From Anabaenopsis elenkinii CCIBt3563 (GTDB lineage: Bacteria > Cyanobacteriota > Cyanobacteriia > Cyanobacteriales > Nostocaceae): a DNA stretch of 64,000 nt. The DNA lies in NCBI RefSeq assembly GCF_015245355.1, contig NZ_CP063311.1, forward strand, positions 1,759,217-1,823,216. Direction: 5' to 3'. Under the pieces are notes generated by a model. The model saw nothing but the letters and a program-made list of their open reading frames with translations. It was not told where the DNA came from and made no database searches. Below are positions 10,116 through 19,588 of the stretch, one piece after another; the stretch's first letter is position 1; each line of letters starts with the position of its first letter. A program made the translations under genes and the position numbers.

Positions 10116-11612
10116 TTACCTGACTGAGAATGCTTGACTAAATCTGCGAGTTACAGGCTCAATAATAAAAGTTAAAACTGACTTTTGACGAGTGACAATT
10201 TCACCCTGAGCAACCATTCCGGGGGTAAAGGGTACTTTTTCGCCCTGGACGTTGATGGAGTGTTGAGTAAGCTGTATTCTGGTGGGGAAAACTAAACCTA
10301 ATTCTTGATCAGCAATGGCATTGGGGCTAATTTGCACGACTTTACCATCAATAGTGCCAAATTCTTGAAAGGGAAAAGTTGCCATTTTCACCTTGGCTTG
10401 CATACCTGGACGAATAAAGCCAATATCGCGATTGCGAACTTTCACTTCTAATAATATTTCTTCCCCTGCGGGTAAGATAGATAGCAATTCTTCACCGGGT
10501 TGTACTGGACCTGGGGTGGCTCTGACCTTGTAAACTGTGCCTGTAACAGGGGCTGTAATAGTTTCCCCCGCTTGCTGTTTTTTCGCTTGTTCGAGCTGAC
10601 CGTTAATACTGCTGAGTTCCTCTTGGCGCTGTTTGATTTGGGTGAGAATTTCACTTTGGCGTTCAGATGCTAAACGCTTGGCCTGTTGACGAACTCCTTG
10701 ATAGGCTTGTTCTGCTTGTCGAATTTCTTGGGATTGGGCGGTAATCTCCCTTTTTAAGGATGCTATTCTGTCTTGAATTTCTGTTAGTCTATTCTGGGCG
10801 TTAATTACTTCATCCTTAGCTCTGGTCATGTCTGTATTGGCGCGATTTAATCTTTCCTGCGCCTCTAGGTAATCAAGTCTAGGTAATGCGCCAGGATGAA
10901 TGAGCGTCCGTAGATTTTCTTCCCTTTGTTGGGCGATCGCCACATTTTTTGCTATTGAAGTAACGACATTTTCGGCATTGGCCAAATTAGTTTGGGCATT
11001 TTCCAGAGTGCTTTGAGCGTTGACTAAGTTTTCTTGTAAGCGACTAGAGCGTTCTTTTATCTGTGCAATCATTGCTTGTTGGCGATTGGCTTCGGCTTCG
11101 GCCACAGCTTGACGGGCTTGGTAATCTGCAAGGCGGGATGCTAAGAGTTCATCTTGTAGTTTTGTCCCAGTGTCTGTAGTACCAATGCGTTCTGCTTCTA
11201 AACGTTGTAAGTCTTGGGAGATCAATTTTGCAGCTTGGGCGAGGCGATTCACGTCTGTTTGTTTCAAGTCTGGGTCGCGTTGAATCAAAACTTGATCCTT
11301 AGTGACATAATCGCCCTCTTGTACCTTGACTTTGACAATAGAGCCACCAGTTAAAGATGTTACTGGCCGTACCTGTGTAGAGGCGATTAATTCCCCCGGT
11401 GCGATCGCCACTTCATCGATTTGAGAGAAATTAGCCCAGGCGATCGCACCAAATACCACTAAGCTGAGTGTTCCAGCTAAGACTCTGGTATATAATGGGG
11501 GTAATTCCTGTACAGCCTTACCCAATTCATAGGAGAGTTGATCTTCTGGTTTAGCAAATTGTTGTTTTGTTTGACGAGCTTGAGCAGCATTTGCCAGTAA
11601 GGAATATTTCAT
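10116..11612 (-). CDS. HlyD-family periplasmic adaptor of type I secretion
   Basis: This 498-aa membrane fusion protein would link an inner-membrane ABC exporter to an outer-membrane channel. A cytoplasmic N-terminus of about 42 residues is followed by one membrane segment (about 43-62, VLAGTLSLVVFGAIAWANF). Next comes a lipoyl-like half (GGSIVKVKVQEGDYVTKDQV, about 89-108), a long Gln/Glu/Ala-rich coiled coil (about 115-350), the second lipoyl half (ITAPVTGTVYKVRATPG) and a beta-barrel region with IRPGMQAKVKMATFPF. Length and domain order fit HlyD. No ABC transporter or TolC gene is adjacent in the window. The nearest large secreted protein is the DUF4347 repeat protein downstream on the same strand, a likely but unproven cargo. 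Confidence 0.9.
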   Translation of the reverse strand: MKYSLLANAAQARQTKQQFAKPEDQLSYELGKAVQELPPLYTRVLAGTLSLVVFGAIAWANFSQIDEVAIAPGELIASTQVRPVTSLTGGSIVKVKVQEGDYVTKDQVLIQRDPDLKQTDVNRLAQAAKLISQDLQRLEAERIGTTDTGTKLQDELLASRLADYQARQAVAEAEANRQQAMIAQIKERSSRLQENLVNAQSTLENAQTNLANAENVVTSIAKNVAIAQQREENLRTLIHPGALPRLDYLEAQERLNRANTDMTRAKDEVINAQNRLTEIQDRIASLKREITAQSQEIRQAEQAYQGVRQQAKRLASERQSEILTQIKQRQEELSSINGQLEQAKKQQAGETITAPVTGTVYKVRATPGPVQPGEELLSILPAGEEILLEVKVRNRDIGFIRPGMQAKVKMATFPFQEFGTIDGKVVQISPNAIADQELGLVFPTRIQLTQHSINVQGEKVPFTPGMVAQGEIVTRQKSVLTFIIEPVTRRFSQAFSVR

Positions 11613-11696
11613 AAAATTTTAGATTATGGGGGAATGGGGAATGGGGAATGGGAAGTTGATTCTCCCCTGCTGTTTTATCCCCATTCATCAATTAAT

Positions 11697-12572
11697 TCAA
11701 ATTGCCAGATAGCGGCGCAGAAAATTTTCTAAAGTTTCTAAGTGAAAATTGAAAATCCTCTCCAAATTAGCTATTTCCTCTTGGCGACAGAAAAATTCAT
11801 TGGCCAGCAATGTGCGATAAGTTCCTAAATTTGCTTGTGTTTGGGGATTAAATAAACCCAAGGTACTGCGTAACCCATCAACCATGAACAGAGGTAAGTT
11901 AATTACTAATGGTTCTTTATTGAAGATGCGACCAAAGATAGTGGGGATATCCTGGCGCAATAAAATCTCCGGTCCTCCCACCGGTAATATTTGGTTGCAT
12001 GCGCCCTCAGCTGTGACTGAGTCCACTATTATCTTGGCTAAATCATCCGTACTAATAACAGAACTACGGTTTTGAGGATCACCAATGAGTAGATACAAAC
12101 CTGTTTCGCGAAAACGTTCTGCCAATGGCAGTAAGTTAGATGCTAATCCAGATGGGCGTAGAATTGTGTAATTCAAGCCACTAGCTTCTAAATATTGTTC
12201 TACTGCTCTTTTGGCTTTGAATACGGGAGCATCCTCATAACCCCGTTCGGCTCCCAGGACGGAAATAAACACAAAGTGTTTAATTCCATGAGCTTTTGCC
12301 TGATCAATGAGTTCAATATTAGCGCGATAGTCTAGAGATAGGGGGTCACCATCAGAACCATGGGAGCTGATAATGTAGTCCACACTGCGACAAGCTTTTG
12401 CAATATCCTGGTCTTCTCGCAAATCACCGATGAAGATTTCTGCTCCTCGGTGTTCTAACTCGTGATAACGCGAAGTGAGGCGGACAAATGCTCTCACTGA
12501 CTTTTGTTGTAGGCGTAGGAGTCGCACCACTCGGCGACCAATTCCTCCCGTTGCTCCAGTTACCAGAAACAT
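11697..12572 (-). CDS. atypical SDR / NAD(P)-binding nucleoside-epimerase-like protein
   Basis: This 291-aa protein has an N-terminal Rossmann fold with TGATGGIG at residues 5-12, the glycine pattern of atypical (NmrA/epimerase-like) short-chain dehydrogenases. Further family features are IGDLRED, FVFISVLGAERG and the segment TILRPSGLASNL. The classical YxxxK catalytic pair is not obvious, so it may bind NAD(P) without classical dehydrogenase chemistry. Cyanobacterial relatives include proteins acting in pigment or photosystem assembly, but nothing here assigns this one. It ends 84 bases upstream of the HlyD start on the same strand and could be weakly co-transcribed. Confidence 0.8.
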   Translation of the reverse strand: MFLVTGATGGIGRRVVRLLRLQQKSVRAFVRLTSRYHELEHRGAEIFIGDLREDQDIAKACRSVDYIISSHGSDGDPLSLDYRANIELIDQAKAHGIKHFVFISVLGAERGYEDAPVFKAKRAVEQYLEASGLNYTILRPSGLASNLLPLAERFRETGLYLLIGDPQNRSSVISTDDLAKIIVDSVTAEGACNQILPVGGPEILLRQDIPTIFGRIFNKEPLVINLPLFMVDGLRSTLGLFNPQTQANLGTYRTLLANEFFCRQEEIANLERIFNFHLETLENFLRRYLAI

Positions 12573-12610
12573 AAGGATTTTGGCTGATGAATTCCATCTA
12601 CAACCCTAAT

Positions 12611-13393
12611 CTAAAATTCTACGATTACCGGAGTATGGTCGCTAGGTTGGGGTAATTTTCTGGGAGTGATGTCAATGATGCAGCTTTTAGCTCTTTCATA
12701 CAGGATGGGGCTAAGATAATGGTGGTCAATGCGCCAACCCATATTCCGCCTAAAAGCGGCGGCGCGATAGTCCCACCAACTGTAGTGTCCCCCCTCGCTG
12801 GTGAATTTGCGAAAGGCATCTGCAAAGCCTAAATCCAGAATATCTCGTAAGGATTGGCGCTCTGGTGCCGATGCCATAATATGATTGTCAACATTAACTT
12901 TCTCATGAATGTCTTCTGGGGTTAAGGCGATGTTGAAGTCGCCACATATACATATTCCAGCTTGTGACTGTAGAAGGGTTTGCAAATACTGGCGCAGGAC
13001 TGTCAACCAGCGGAGCTTAAATTCGTATTTTTCGCTGCCCAGGGCTGAACCGTTGGGGACATATACATTTACAATCCGAATACCCTCTATTACCCCTGTA
13101 ATGACTCGCTTCTGTAGATCCCATAGTGGGTCAATATTGGGTAGAATCGGCGTGAAACCGGCGCTGATGTCGGTCATTGGTTGACGACTAATCAGGGCGA
13201 CGCCATTATAGGCTTTTTGTCCAGAGAAATAAGTATAATAACCCAGTTCTTCTAATGGCGATCGCGGAAAGTCCGCATCTATAACTTTTGTTTCCTGTAA
13301 ACAGAGGACATCGATGGGATTTTCCTTTAACCAAAATATCACCTGTTCCAGGCGAGTGCGAATTGAGTTCACATTCCAAGTGGCTATTTTCAT
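12611..13393 (-). CDS. xth: exodeoxyribonuclease III (AP endonuclease)
   Basis: This is a Mg-dependent DNA repair enzyme that cleaves at abasic sites and removes 3' blocking groups. The family hallmarks are all visible: MKIATWNVNSIRTRL at the N-terminus, LCLQETKV with the metal-binding Glu, ICGDFNIA, WRIDHHYLS and the C-terminal PSDHTPVIVEF. Length (about 260 aa) is typical. I prefer the ATG at 13393, giving MKIATWNVN, over the ATG at 13405, because the family starts there. It is followed 39 bases on by the SDR gene on the same strand. Confidence 0.95.
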   Translation of the reverse strand: MKIATWNVNSIRTRLEQVIFWLKENPIDVLCLQETKVIDADFPRSPLEELGYYTYFSGQKAYNGVALISRQPMTDISAGFTPILPNIDPLWDLQKRVITGVIEGIRIVNVYVPNGSALGSEKYEFKLRWLTVLRQYLQTLLQSQAGICICGDFNIALTPEDIHEKVNVDNHIMASAPERQSLRDILDLGFADAFRKFTSEGGHYSWWDYRAAAFRRNMGWRIDHHYLSPILYERAKSCIIDITPRKLPQPSDHTPVIVEF

Positions 13394-13852
13394 TTTTTTA
13401 TGCAAAAAAAATATTAATTTTTAATTAGTTTTGGCAGGAATTATTTTACATGACTTTAGTTAATCTATTTTGGTTAACTTATGGTTAATAGAAATTACAA
13501 ATATCTGAGTTAATTAGTATTAATAGCTACAAAAATTATTATTGTGTAACTGCAAATACAAAAAATACGAACTATGGCATGATCCCCAAGGTAGATGCAA
13601 CCAGTCTCAATTTAGATATATTCTAAAGGTATGGCTGCTGATTAGCCATTATTGATGTGGGAAACTCTCTTGGTGATGGTTAATCATATCCTTAACTAAC
13701 ATCTGCTTCCCAAATGTCAACACGGTAAATTTATGTCACAAAAAGTAAGTACAAATTTTCTGTTTTGAGAAGCTGATGTAAATACTTATTCTGAGTAATT
13801 TTTCACCGGGGGAACTGAAACAGCTGATGAAGTCCACTCAGATCCTTCCCCT
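13394..13852. other. intergenic, AT-rich; start of a decayed gene at its right end
   Basis: No intact gene is visible. The left part should hold the promoter of the minus-strand exonuclease gene. Around 13806 the text ACCGGGGGAACTGAAAC can be read as a remnant of the GGTE-type N-terminal motif of glycosyltransferases, so the decayed gene at 13853 may begin here. Nothing else was recognised. Confidence 0.5.
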
Positions 13853-14190
13853 ATGGGAAATAGTTACGCTTTGGTATCAACTCGCACTGTCCATACCTTG
13901 CACAATCCTTTTACCCCAGATAATCAGAAACTATTTACCTACCATCGCCAGCAACCTTATGTCAGTATTAGCAAAGCCCAGCAGCCGATTAAACTTAACT
14001 ATGTCGCTACTTATAACGGTATAGAAGCTCAGGATTATCCCTTCATAGTCCAACCACAAAAACCCTATTATTTAGCGTTTTTAGGCCGCTTTTCTGTTGG
14101 AAAAGGGTCTTCAAGAGGCGATCGCCATTGCTAAACAAACTGGTTGGCCTTTGAAAATAGTTATTTAGATACAGATCAGCTCAGATTTTA
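13853..14190 (+). pseudogene. glycosyltransferase (GT4-like) remnant
   Basis: The frame from 13853 encodes VSTRTVHTLHNPFTP, LFTYHRQQPYVSISKAQ and PYYLAFLGRFSVGKG, matching the middle of cyanobacterial group 1 glycosyltransferases (THNP, YVSIS..Q, YLAFLGRFS..KG). Directly after GRFSVGKG the homologous sequence continues in another frame as LQEAIAIAKQTGWPLKI (about 14106-14160), so a frameshift is present. The N-terminal third and the nucleotide-sugar-binding C-terminal half are missing. It is a fragment of a once sugar-transferring enzyme and presumably non-functional. Confidence 0.7.
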
Positions 14191-14242
14191 ATGAAATTTT
14201 TTTTCCAACTTTTAAACAACAAATTTACTTGAGGAGGATCCT

Positions 14243-14431
14243 ATGAATATGATGTCTAACATCTGCCCGTGTTGCGGTGGTTCCCTCCTGCGTCATATCC
14301 GTCATAATGAATTATATTGGTTTTGCCAATCCTGTCGCCAAGAGATACCTATGTTAACTGTAGTTCGTGTGGCTCATACTCCCGGTGAACCTCACCATGA
14401 GGCTGTACCTCAAACTACACTCAGAGACTAG
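14243..14431 (+). CDS. small zinc-ribbon protein (62 aa)
   Basis: The protein has two CxxC-type knuckles: CPCCGGSLLRHIRHNE and YWFCQSCRQEIP. These form a compact zinc ribbon over residues about 8-40, followed by a polar tail. A strong GAGGAGG ribosome-binding site lies just upstream of the ATG, so it is very likely translated. The precise function is unknown. Such small ribbons in cyanobacteria are usually listed as hypothetical. It sits after the decayed glycosyltransferase and before the dehydrogenase gene. Confidence 0.75.
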   Translation: MNMMSNICPCCGGSLLRHIRHNELYWFCQSCRQEIPMLTVVRVAHTPGEPHHEAVPQTTLRD

Positions 14432-14496
14432 GGATAATTTGTCAATGACCACTATCTGATAAAATCAAGTGGAAATAACTAATTAGGTTGCCCGCT

Positions 14497-15552
14497 GTGT
14501 TAGCAGCATTACTCTACGGTCAAGAAGATTTACGCCTCGAACAGGTAGCTGACCCCACTCCGACAACTGGTGAAGTCGTGATTCAAGTAGGTGTAGCAAC
14601 CACCTGCGGTACAGATTTAAAGGTTTGGCGGCGTGGTGGCCATGCAAAAATGCTGCAACTCCCCACCTTGTTTGGTCATGAAGCTGCAGGGGAAATTGTC
14701 GCAGTGGGGTCTGGTGTCACAAATTGGCAGGTGGGCGATCGCATTGTCGCTAATAATTCCGCACCATGCATGAAATGCTTCTTTTGTCAACGACAGGAAT
14801 ATTCTTTGTGTCCCAACATTACATGGAACAACGGCACTTTTGCCGAATATCTCAAAATTCCTGCGGCAATAGTACAACATAATATGTTAAGGGTTCCAGA
14901 TGGGTTGCCTTTATCCTTAGCATCCATGACCGAACCTTTAGCTTGTGTGTTGCATGGTGTGGCTCGTTCTCATGTGCAACCCCATGACCGGGTGGTTGTG
15001 TTGGGAGATGGGGCTATTGGGTTGATGTTTGTGGCTGTGTTAGCTCAGACATCAGAAGTGATCCTGTGGGGAGGTAATGACCACAGACTGAAAGTAGGTC
15101 AAGAACTGGGAGCAACACACACATTTAATTATCATCACATCCCGGATATTCCCGGTGTAGTGAAAGAACTTACTCACGGATGGGGTGCTGACGTGGTAAT
15201 TGAAGCTACAGGTGTGCCTACTGTCTGGGAAACCGCCATCACTTGCGCCCGTCCTGGTGCAACTGTGAATTTATTCGGTGGTTGTCCCCGAGACACAACT
15301 ATTACAGTTGACACAGAAAAGTTACATTATAGTGAACTGACTTTAAAAGGGGTATTTCATAATACACCTGAATATGTGCGGGCAGCTCTTTCACTCATAG
15401 CTAGTGGTAAAATACCTTTTGAATTGTTAATCAGTCAAGAGCGATCGCTACAGGACTTAGAACAGGTGTTTTACCAGATGAAAGCCCGTGAGGTGATTAA
15501 AGTAGCGATAATTCCTGGTCTTCCCCAAGACAAACGTATATTTGATAGGTAA
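14497..15552 (+). CDS. zinc-dependent alcohol dehydrogenase (MDR superfamily)
   Basis: This is a medium-chain dehydrogenase/reductase of about 350 residues. Catalytic zinc ligands are seen in TTCGTDLK (Cys) and FGHEAAGE (His-Glu). The structural zinc lobe is CMKCFFCQRQEYSLC, with four cysteines. The NAD(P) fold shows VVVLGDGAIGLMF. The closest groups are sorbitol, threonine or galactitol-phosphate dehydrogenases, but the substrate cannot be chosen from sequence. The longest frame starts with TTG at 14488. The GTG at 14497, giving (M)LAALLYGQEDL, matches the family start better and is preferred. It stands alone, with a 12-bp-stem hairpin just after its stop. Confidence 0.88.
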   Translation: MLAALLYGQEDLRLEQVADPTPTTGEVVIQVGVATTCGTDLKVWRRGGHAKMLQLPTLFGHEAAGEIVAVGSGVTNWQVGDRIVANNSAPCMKCFFCQRQEYSLCPNITWNNGTFAEYLKIPAAIVQHNMLRVPDGLPLSLASMTEPLACVLHGVARSHVQPHDRVVVLGDGAIGLMFVAVLAQTSEVILWGGNDHRLKVGQELGATHTFNYHHIPDIPGVVKELTHGWGADVVIEATGVPTVWETAITCARPGATVNLFGGCPRDTTITVDTEKLHYSELTLKGVFHNTPEYVRAALSLIASGKIPFELLISQERSLQDLEQVFYQMKAREVIKVAIIPGLPQDKRIFDR

Positions 15553-15560
15553 AATTTATT

Positions 15561-15598
15561 ACTTTGACTGTTTTTTGCAGTAGCACAACAGTCAAAGT
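15561..15598. terminator. 12-bp stem-loop after the dehydrogenase gene
   Basis: ACTTTGACTGTT at 15561-15572 pairs perfectly with AACAGTCAAAGT at 15587-15598 across a 14-base loop, starting 8 bases after the stop codon. The following sequence is GGTAGG rather than a T-run, so it may stabilise or process the 3' end rather than act as an intrinsic terminator. Confidence 0.5.
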
Positions 15599-15703
15599 AG
15601 GTAGGGGGGTTATCAGGATAGCAATCCCACAAGATTTATGATATTGGGATATTGACTGGATCGACCAGAAATGCAGTAATTAATATTGTTTTTTGCTTCA
15701 ACC

Positions 15704-16366
15704 ATGAAAATTTTGACCATAGAAACCCTATGTACTGAAGCTGCAGTATTTTCAGTCACTGAGTCTAGACACCCAGAACCATTACTTTACGGTGTTACTG
15801 ATGGGAAAGCAATTGGAACATATCTAGAGCAAAAATTTAAGCTCTATCTCAAACAGAAATATGATTTTGTTCAGGGTAATTCAGCTAGTGGTATTGACTT
15901 TCCCCAGTTATTGGTTGATATTAAAGTCACAAGCATTAAACAACCACAGTCATCGTGTCCTTATAAATCTGCAAGACAAAAGATTTTTGGATTGGGATAT
16001 GGACTAATCATCTTTGTTTATGATAAGACAGACAACAGTACAAATCAGACTGCAAATTTAAATATTCAGCACACAATTTACGTCAGTACAGAAAGAACGG
16101 CAGATTTTCAGATGACTCGTGGAATTCGGAGCATCTTAGAAAATCAAGGTAACAAAGATGACTTGATTGCTTTTATGTATGATAGAAATTTGCCTGTTGA
16201 TGAAATTGAAGCATCTAACATCGCAGAGGAAATCCTACTTAACCCTCCCTTGCAAGGATTTTTAACTATTTCCAATGCTTTGCAATGGCGACTACAATAT
16301 GCAAGAGTTATTGAGCGTGCTGGACAAGAAAAAGGTATAGTTGCTGTTTACAGGGCTAACCAATGA
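15704..16366 (+). CDS. probable type II restriction endonuclease
   Basis: The protein is about 220 aa. A PD-(D/E)xK-like core can be read: IGTYLEQKF (Glu), then ASGIDFPQLLVDIKVTS, where the Asp of GIDFP and the D-x-K of VDIK would bind metal. Its stop overlaps the start of the adjacent DNA adenine methyltransferase by four bases (ATGA), the tight coupling typical of restriction-modification pairs. The ATG at 15704 (MKILTIETLC) is a better start than the TTG at 15686. The recognition site is unknown. The call rests on the fold motif plus the partner, not on a named family. Confidence 0.65.
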   Translation: MKILTIETLCTEAAVFSVTESRHPEPLLYGVTDGKAIGTYLEQKFKLYLKQKYDFVQGNSASGIDFPQLLVDIKVTSIKQPQSSCPYKSARQKIFGLGYGLIIFVYDKTDNSTNQTANLNIQHTIYVSTERTADFQMTRGIRSILENQGNKDDLIAFMYDRNLPVDEIEASNIAEEILLNPPLQGFLTISNALQWRLQYARVIERAGQEKGIVAVYRANQ

Positions 16367-17844
16367 TTCAGACTGGTGATCAGACAAAAATAGAATATGG
16401 AGATTTCCAAACCCCGGTGGAACTCGCTCAAGAAGTATGTCAGCAGTTGATAGAAATTGGTGTTAATCCCGATGTGATTATTGAGCCCACTTGTGGAGTT
16501 GGTAATTTTATTAAGACTGCTGCACGTTTATTTCCATCAACTGAAAAGATTATTGGAGTAGAGATAAACTCAGATTATTTAGAGAATGCACACACAGAAA
16601 AACTATTTTTAGAAGATAACAGGATTGAGCTTAAAAATGCCAACTTCTTTGAGTTTAATTGGTTGTCATATGTGAATCAATTGCCTGGACAAATTCTCGT
16701 GCTTGGTAATTTTCCCTGGGTGACTAGTTCGCAACAGGGAGGTATTGGTGGCACAAACCTACCCAAAAAAAGTAATTTTCAAAATCACAGAGGCTTGGAC
16801 GCTATAACTGGTAAGAGTAACTTTGATATTTCCGAATGGATGCTAATTCAGTCTATACAATGGCTACAAGGGCGTAATGCTTACCTAGCAATGCTTTGCA
16901 AAACTTCCGTTTCCAGAAAGTTATTGGGCTACCTTTATTCTAATAATCTTAATTTGGCTGACTGTGCAAGTTATAGCATAGATACAAAAAAGTATTTTGA
17001 TGCATCTGTGGACGCCTGTCTATTCTTCTGTAAATTTGATTCAACCTCTAAAAACTACTGCTGTAATGTATTTAGTAGTTTGAGAAGCTCAGAATATTAT
17101 ACAATAGGTTATCGCCATAATCTCCTAATAAGAGATATAGTTTCTTTTGAAAAATTGAGTCAACTATATGATGTCAATCGTCAAAAGAAATGGCGTTCTG
17201 GGATTAAACATGATTGCTCGAATGTCATGGAGTTGCGTAAAAATAATAATAGTTTTGTAAATGGACTAGGAGAAACTGTTGATATTGAAGAAACTTATGT
17301 GTTTCCTTTAATGAAAGGTTCAGATGTGGCTCAAAATCGTATAAAAAATACTGATCGATATCTCCTAGTAACTCAGAAATTTGTTGGTGAATCAACTGAG
17401 TCTATACAACATTTAGCTCCTAAAACCTGGAGTTATTTAGAGTCTCATGCAAGTTATTTAGATAACCGCAAGAGTAAAATATACAAAAGTAATCCCAAAT
17501 TTTCTATTTTTGGTGTTGGTGCGTACACTTTTCAACCTTGGAAAATTGCAATCTGTGGTCTTTATAAGAGGTTAGAATTTCGGTTAATTAGCCATATAGT
17601 TAGTAAGCCTGTCGTTTTTGATGATACTGTTTACTTCCTGAGTTTTGATAATGAGGAGACTGCACACAAGACTTTTGAGATGTTGAATTCTCCATCAGTA
17701 ATCAAGTTTTATTCATCTCTGATTTTTTGGGATGAAAAGCGACCAATTAAGTCCAGCATCTTAAACAGCTTAAACCTAACACTTGTAAAAGTTGGATGTA
17801 AAATACCTAGAAATGAGAAGACTATGATCAGGGACTGGAATTAG
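16363..17844 (+). CDS. type II N6-adenine DNA methyltransferase
   Basis: This 493-aa protein has the AdoMet-binding motif I as IEPTCGVGNF (residues about 40-49), an acidic IIGVEINSDY motif II, and the catalytic motif IV as LGNFPWV (about 114-120), a variant of NPPY/NPPW found in amino-methyltransferases. The rest, with LPKKSNF and GKSNFDISEWM, is the target-recognition part. It should methylate adenine in the site cut by the upstream partner and so protect the host. The start overlaps the endonuclease stop. The second position of motif IV is Phe where Pro is usual; whether this is a normal subfamily variant needs alignment. Confidence 0.82.
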   Translation: MIQTGDQTKIEYGDFQTPVELAQEVCQQLIEIGVNPDVIIEPTCGVGNFIKTAARLFPSTEKIIGVEINSDYLENAHTEKLFLEDNRIELKNANFFEFNWLSYVNQLPGQILVLGNFPWVTSSQQGGIGGTNLPKKSNFQNHRGLDAITGKSNFDISEWMLIQSIQWLQGRNAYLAMLCKTSVSRKLLGYLYSNNLNLADCASYSIDTKKYFDASVDACLFFCKFDSTSKNYCCNVFSSLRSSEYYTIGYRHNLLIRDIVSFEKLSQLYDVNRQKKWRSGIKHDCSNVMELRKNNNSFVNGLGETVDIEETYVFPLMKGSDVAQNRIKNTDRYLLVTQKFVGESTESIQHLAPKTWSYLESHASYLDNRKSKIYKSNPKFSIFGVGAYTFQPWKIAICGLYKRLEFRLISHIVSKPVVFDDTVYFLSFDNEETAHKTFEMLNSPSVIKFYSSLIFWDEKRPIKSSILNSLNLTLVKVGCKIPRNEKTMIRDWN

Positions 17845-17929
17845 ATATGTTGGTTTTTGCAATTCAACCACAGATGAACACAGATACTTGATTGCTAGTA
17901 ATTAACTTCTAACTAGAAGTCTGTTAATT

Positions 17930-19444
17930 CTAAAATTCCGCCTGAATTTGTCTAACTACTGTCAGCGCTGAGTAACTAACTCCAGCTGTACCTTCTCCTG
18001 GATGAGTTGAGTCACCTACTAACCATAAATTCTGGATGGGTGTACGATTGGCAAATCCAAAGGGGCCAAAGGTGGGTATTCTCTGACCAATACCGCCAAC
18101 TATACCCCGATCGCGCCCTGTGTAATGGGCAAAGGTGCGGGGTGTAGCAGCTTCTACATGAATAATGGTTTCTGGTTTGAGGTAGAAGTATTGCCCAAGA
18201 CGAGCGATCGCATCTTCTGTATACTGTTGTTTTAACTGTCGATAATTATCACCTTGCCACCAGGGTGTAGGATCGACAAAAGATGAAGCGATAATTGTGG
18301 CTTTCCCTTCGGGAGCGCGTCCATCTCCGGGATGACTCACGGAAACAAACAAAGAATTATTTTCACCAATCGGGGCGTTAACATCATACAAAAATTGTAA
18401 ATGGGGGGGACAACCGGGGGGAATAGCACTTATATCTACCCCTAAATAAACTACAAAGGCTCCGGAGGCCAGGGGTAACTTTTCCACACGGTTTTGATAA
18501 CCAGAAGGGGCTTTTTCTCCCAATAGTTGCACTAAATTTTGTACTGTGACGTTAGCAACTACATGATCTACTACTTCCCTCCAGACTTCACCTGTTTTCT
18601 GGTTTCTAATCACTACAGCATGGGCTTGATCATTTTCTACCTGAATTTTTTCCACAGTATGGCGCATTAATAACTTACCACCATCTCGTTCTAAGGATGT
18701 CACCAGGCGATCGCTGAGTACCTGCATACTACCCTGGAGGTGGAATAATCCTTGGGGTAATTGAGAGACACTCAAGGCTGTTGCAGCATAGAGTAAAGCT
18801 GTCTCCTCCGCACTGACCTGGGAATAGAGTTTTAATTGCAAATCCAGAAAAGTCCTCAGACGCTGATCCTTACCCAGTCCGTAAAACCTTAAAGCATCAC
18901 CCACAGTAAATAAAGTATAGGGTACTGTAATCAATGTACTTGGGCGCACCGCCTGAGCTAGTTGCCATAAATCCCACAAATTACGCGGTGGTAATACTGG
19001 GTCACGCCCTTGAAATTGCCAACTAGCCTCAAATAACACCGCCATCATCCGCCAAAAAGGTTCGCTACCAGGAAACTGTTTTTGGCGTTCCTCTTGCCAT
19101 TTCTGGGGGTCACGCCAAACATTAATTGGTGTACTTTCTCCAGGTAAATACACAGCACAAGCGGGGTCACAGGGTGTTGCGGCTGGTAAGTCTATGGCTA
19201 ATTCTGAGAATATGCGGTGGTGAATTCCCCCCGGTTCTAATCCTGCTACCTGAGTCGCCCCCACATCAAAAGTAAATCCTTGACGTTTAAATGTAGAAGC
19301 ACAACCCCCCGGAACCAAGGCTTGGTCGAGAACTAAAACACTGTAACCCCGATGGGCTAATAAAGCCGCCGCAGTCAGTCCGCCTATACCTGCACCAATG
19401 ACAGCAACGCGGGATTTAGTTTTGTGAGTAGAAATATGGGTCAT
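17930..19444 (-). CDS. crtD: C-3',4' desaturase CrtD (carotenoid, myxoxanthophyll pathway)
   Basis: This 504-aa FAD-dependent oxidoreductase belongs to the phytoene desaturase/isomerase superfamily. The dinucleotide-binding motif VAVIGAGIGGLTAAALLAHR is at residues about 13-32, followed by VPGGCASTFKRQGFTFDVGA. The C-terminal FAD-contacting segment reads LWLVGDSTHPGEGTAGVSYS. In cyanobacteria the closest family by length and motifs is CrtD, which desaturates the 3',4' position of monocyclic carotenoids on the way to myxol glycosides. The isomerase CrtH is a related alternative. It acts at membranes. It stands alone and is divergent from the M16 peptidase gene. Confidence 0.8.
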   Translation of the reverse strand: MTHISTHKTKSRVAVIGAGIGGLTAAALLAHRGYSVLVLDQALVPGGCASTFKRQGFTFDVGATQVAGLEPGGIHHRIFSELAIDLPAATPCDPACAVYLPGESTPINVWRDPQKWQEERQKQFPGSEPFWRMMAVLFEASWQFQGRDPVLPPRNLWDLWQLAQAVRPSTLITVPYTLFTVGDALRFYGLGKDQRLRTFLDLQLKLYSQVSAEETALLYAATALSVSQLPQGLFHLQGSMQVLSDRLVTSLERDGGKLLMRHTVEKIQVENDQAHAVVIRNQKTGEVWREVVDHVVANVTVQNLVQLLGEKAPSGYQNRVEKLPLASGAFVVYLGVDISAIPPGCPPHLQFLYDVNAPIGENNSLFVSVSHPGDGRAPEGKATIIASSFVDPTPWWQGDNYRQLKQQYTEDAIARLGQYFYLKPETIIHVEAATPRTFAHYTGRDRGIVGGIGQRIPTFGPFGFANRTPIQNLWLVGDSTHPGEGTAGVSYSALTVVRQIQAEF

Positions 19445-19588
19445 TGATATTTATCTTTATAATTCTTAATATTACTACTCATAATTTTACTTCATCTGCG
19501 AAAAAAAGCCGGGTGACATTCACAACCCCAACACTCTCCTCAAGATACACAATGAAAATTAGTGGATAAGATGAAAGAGTAAAAAGCC

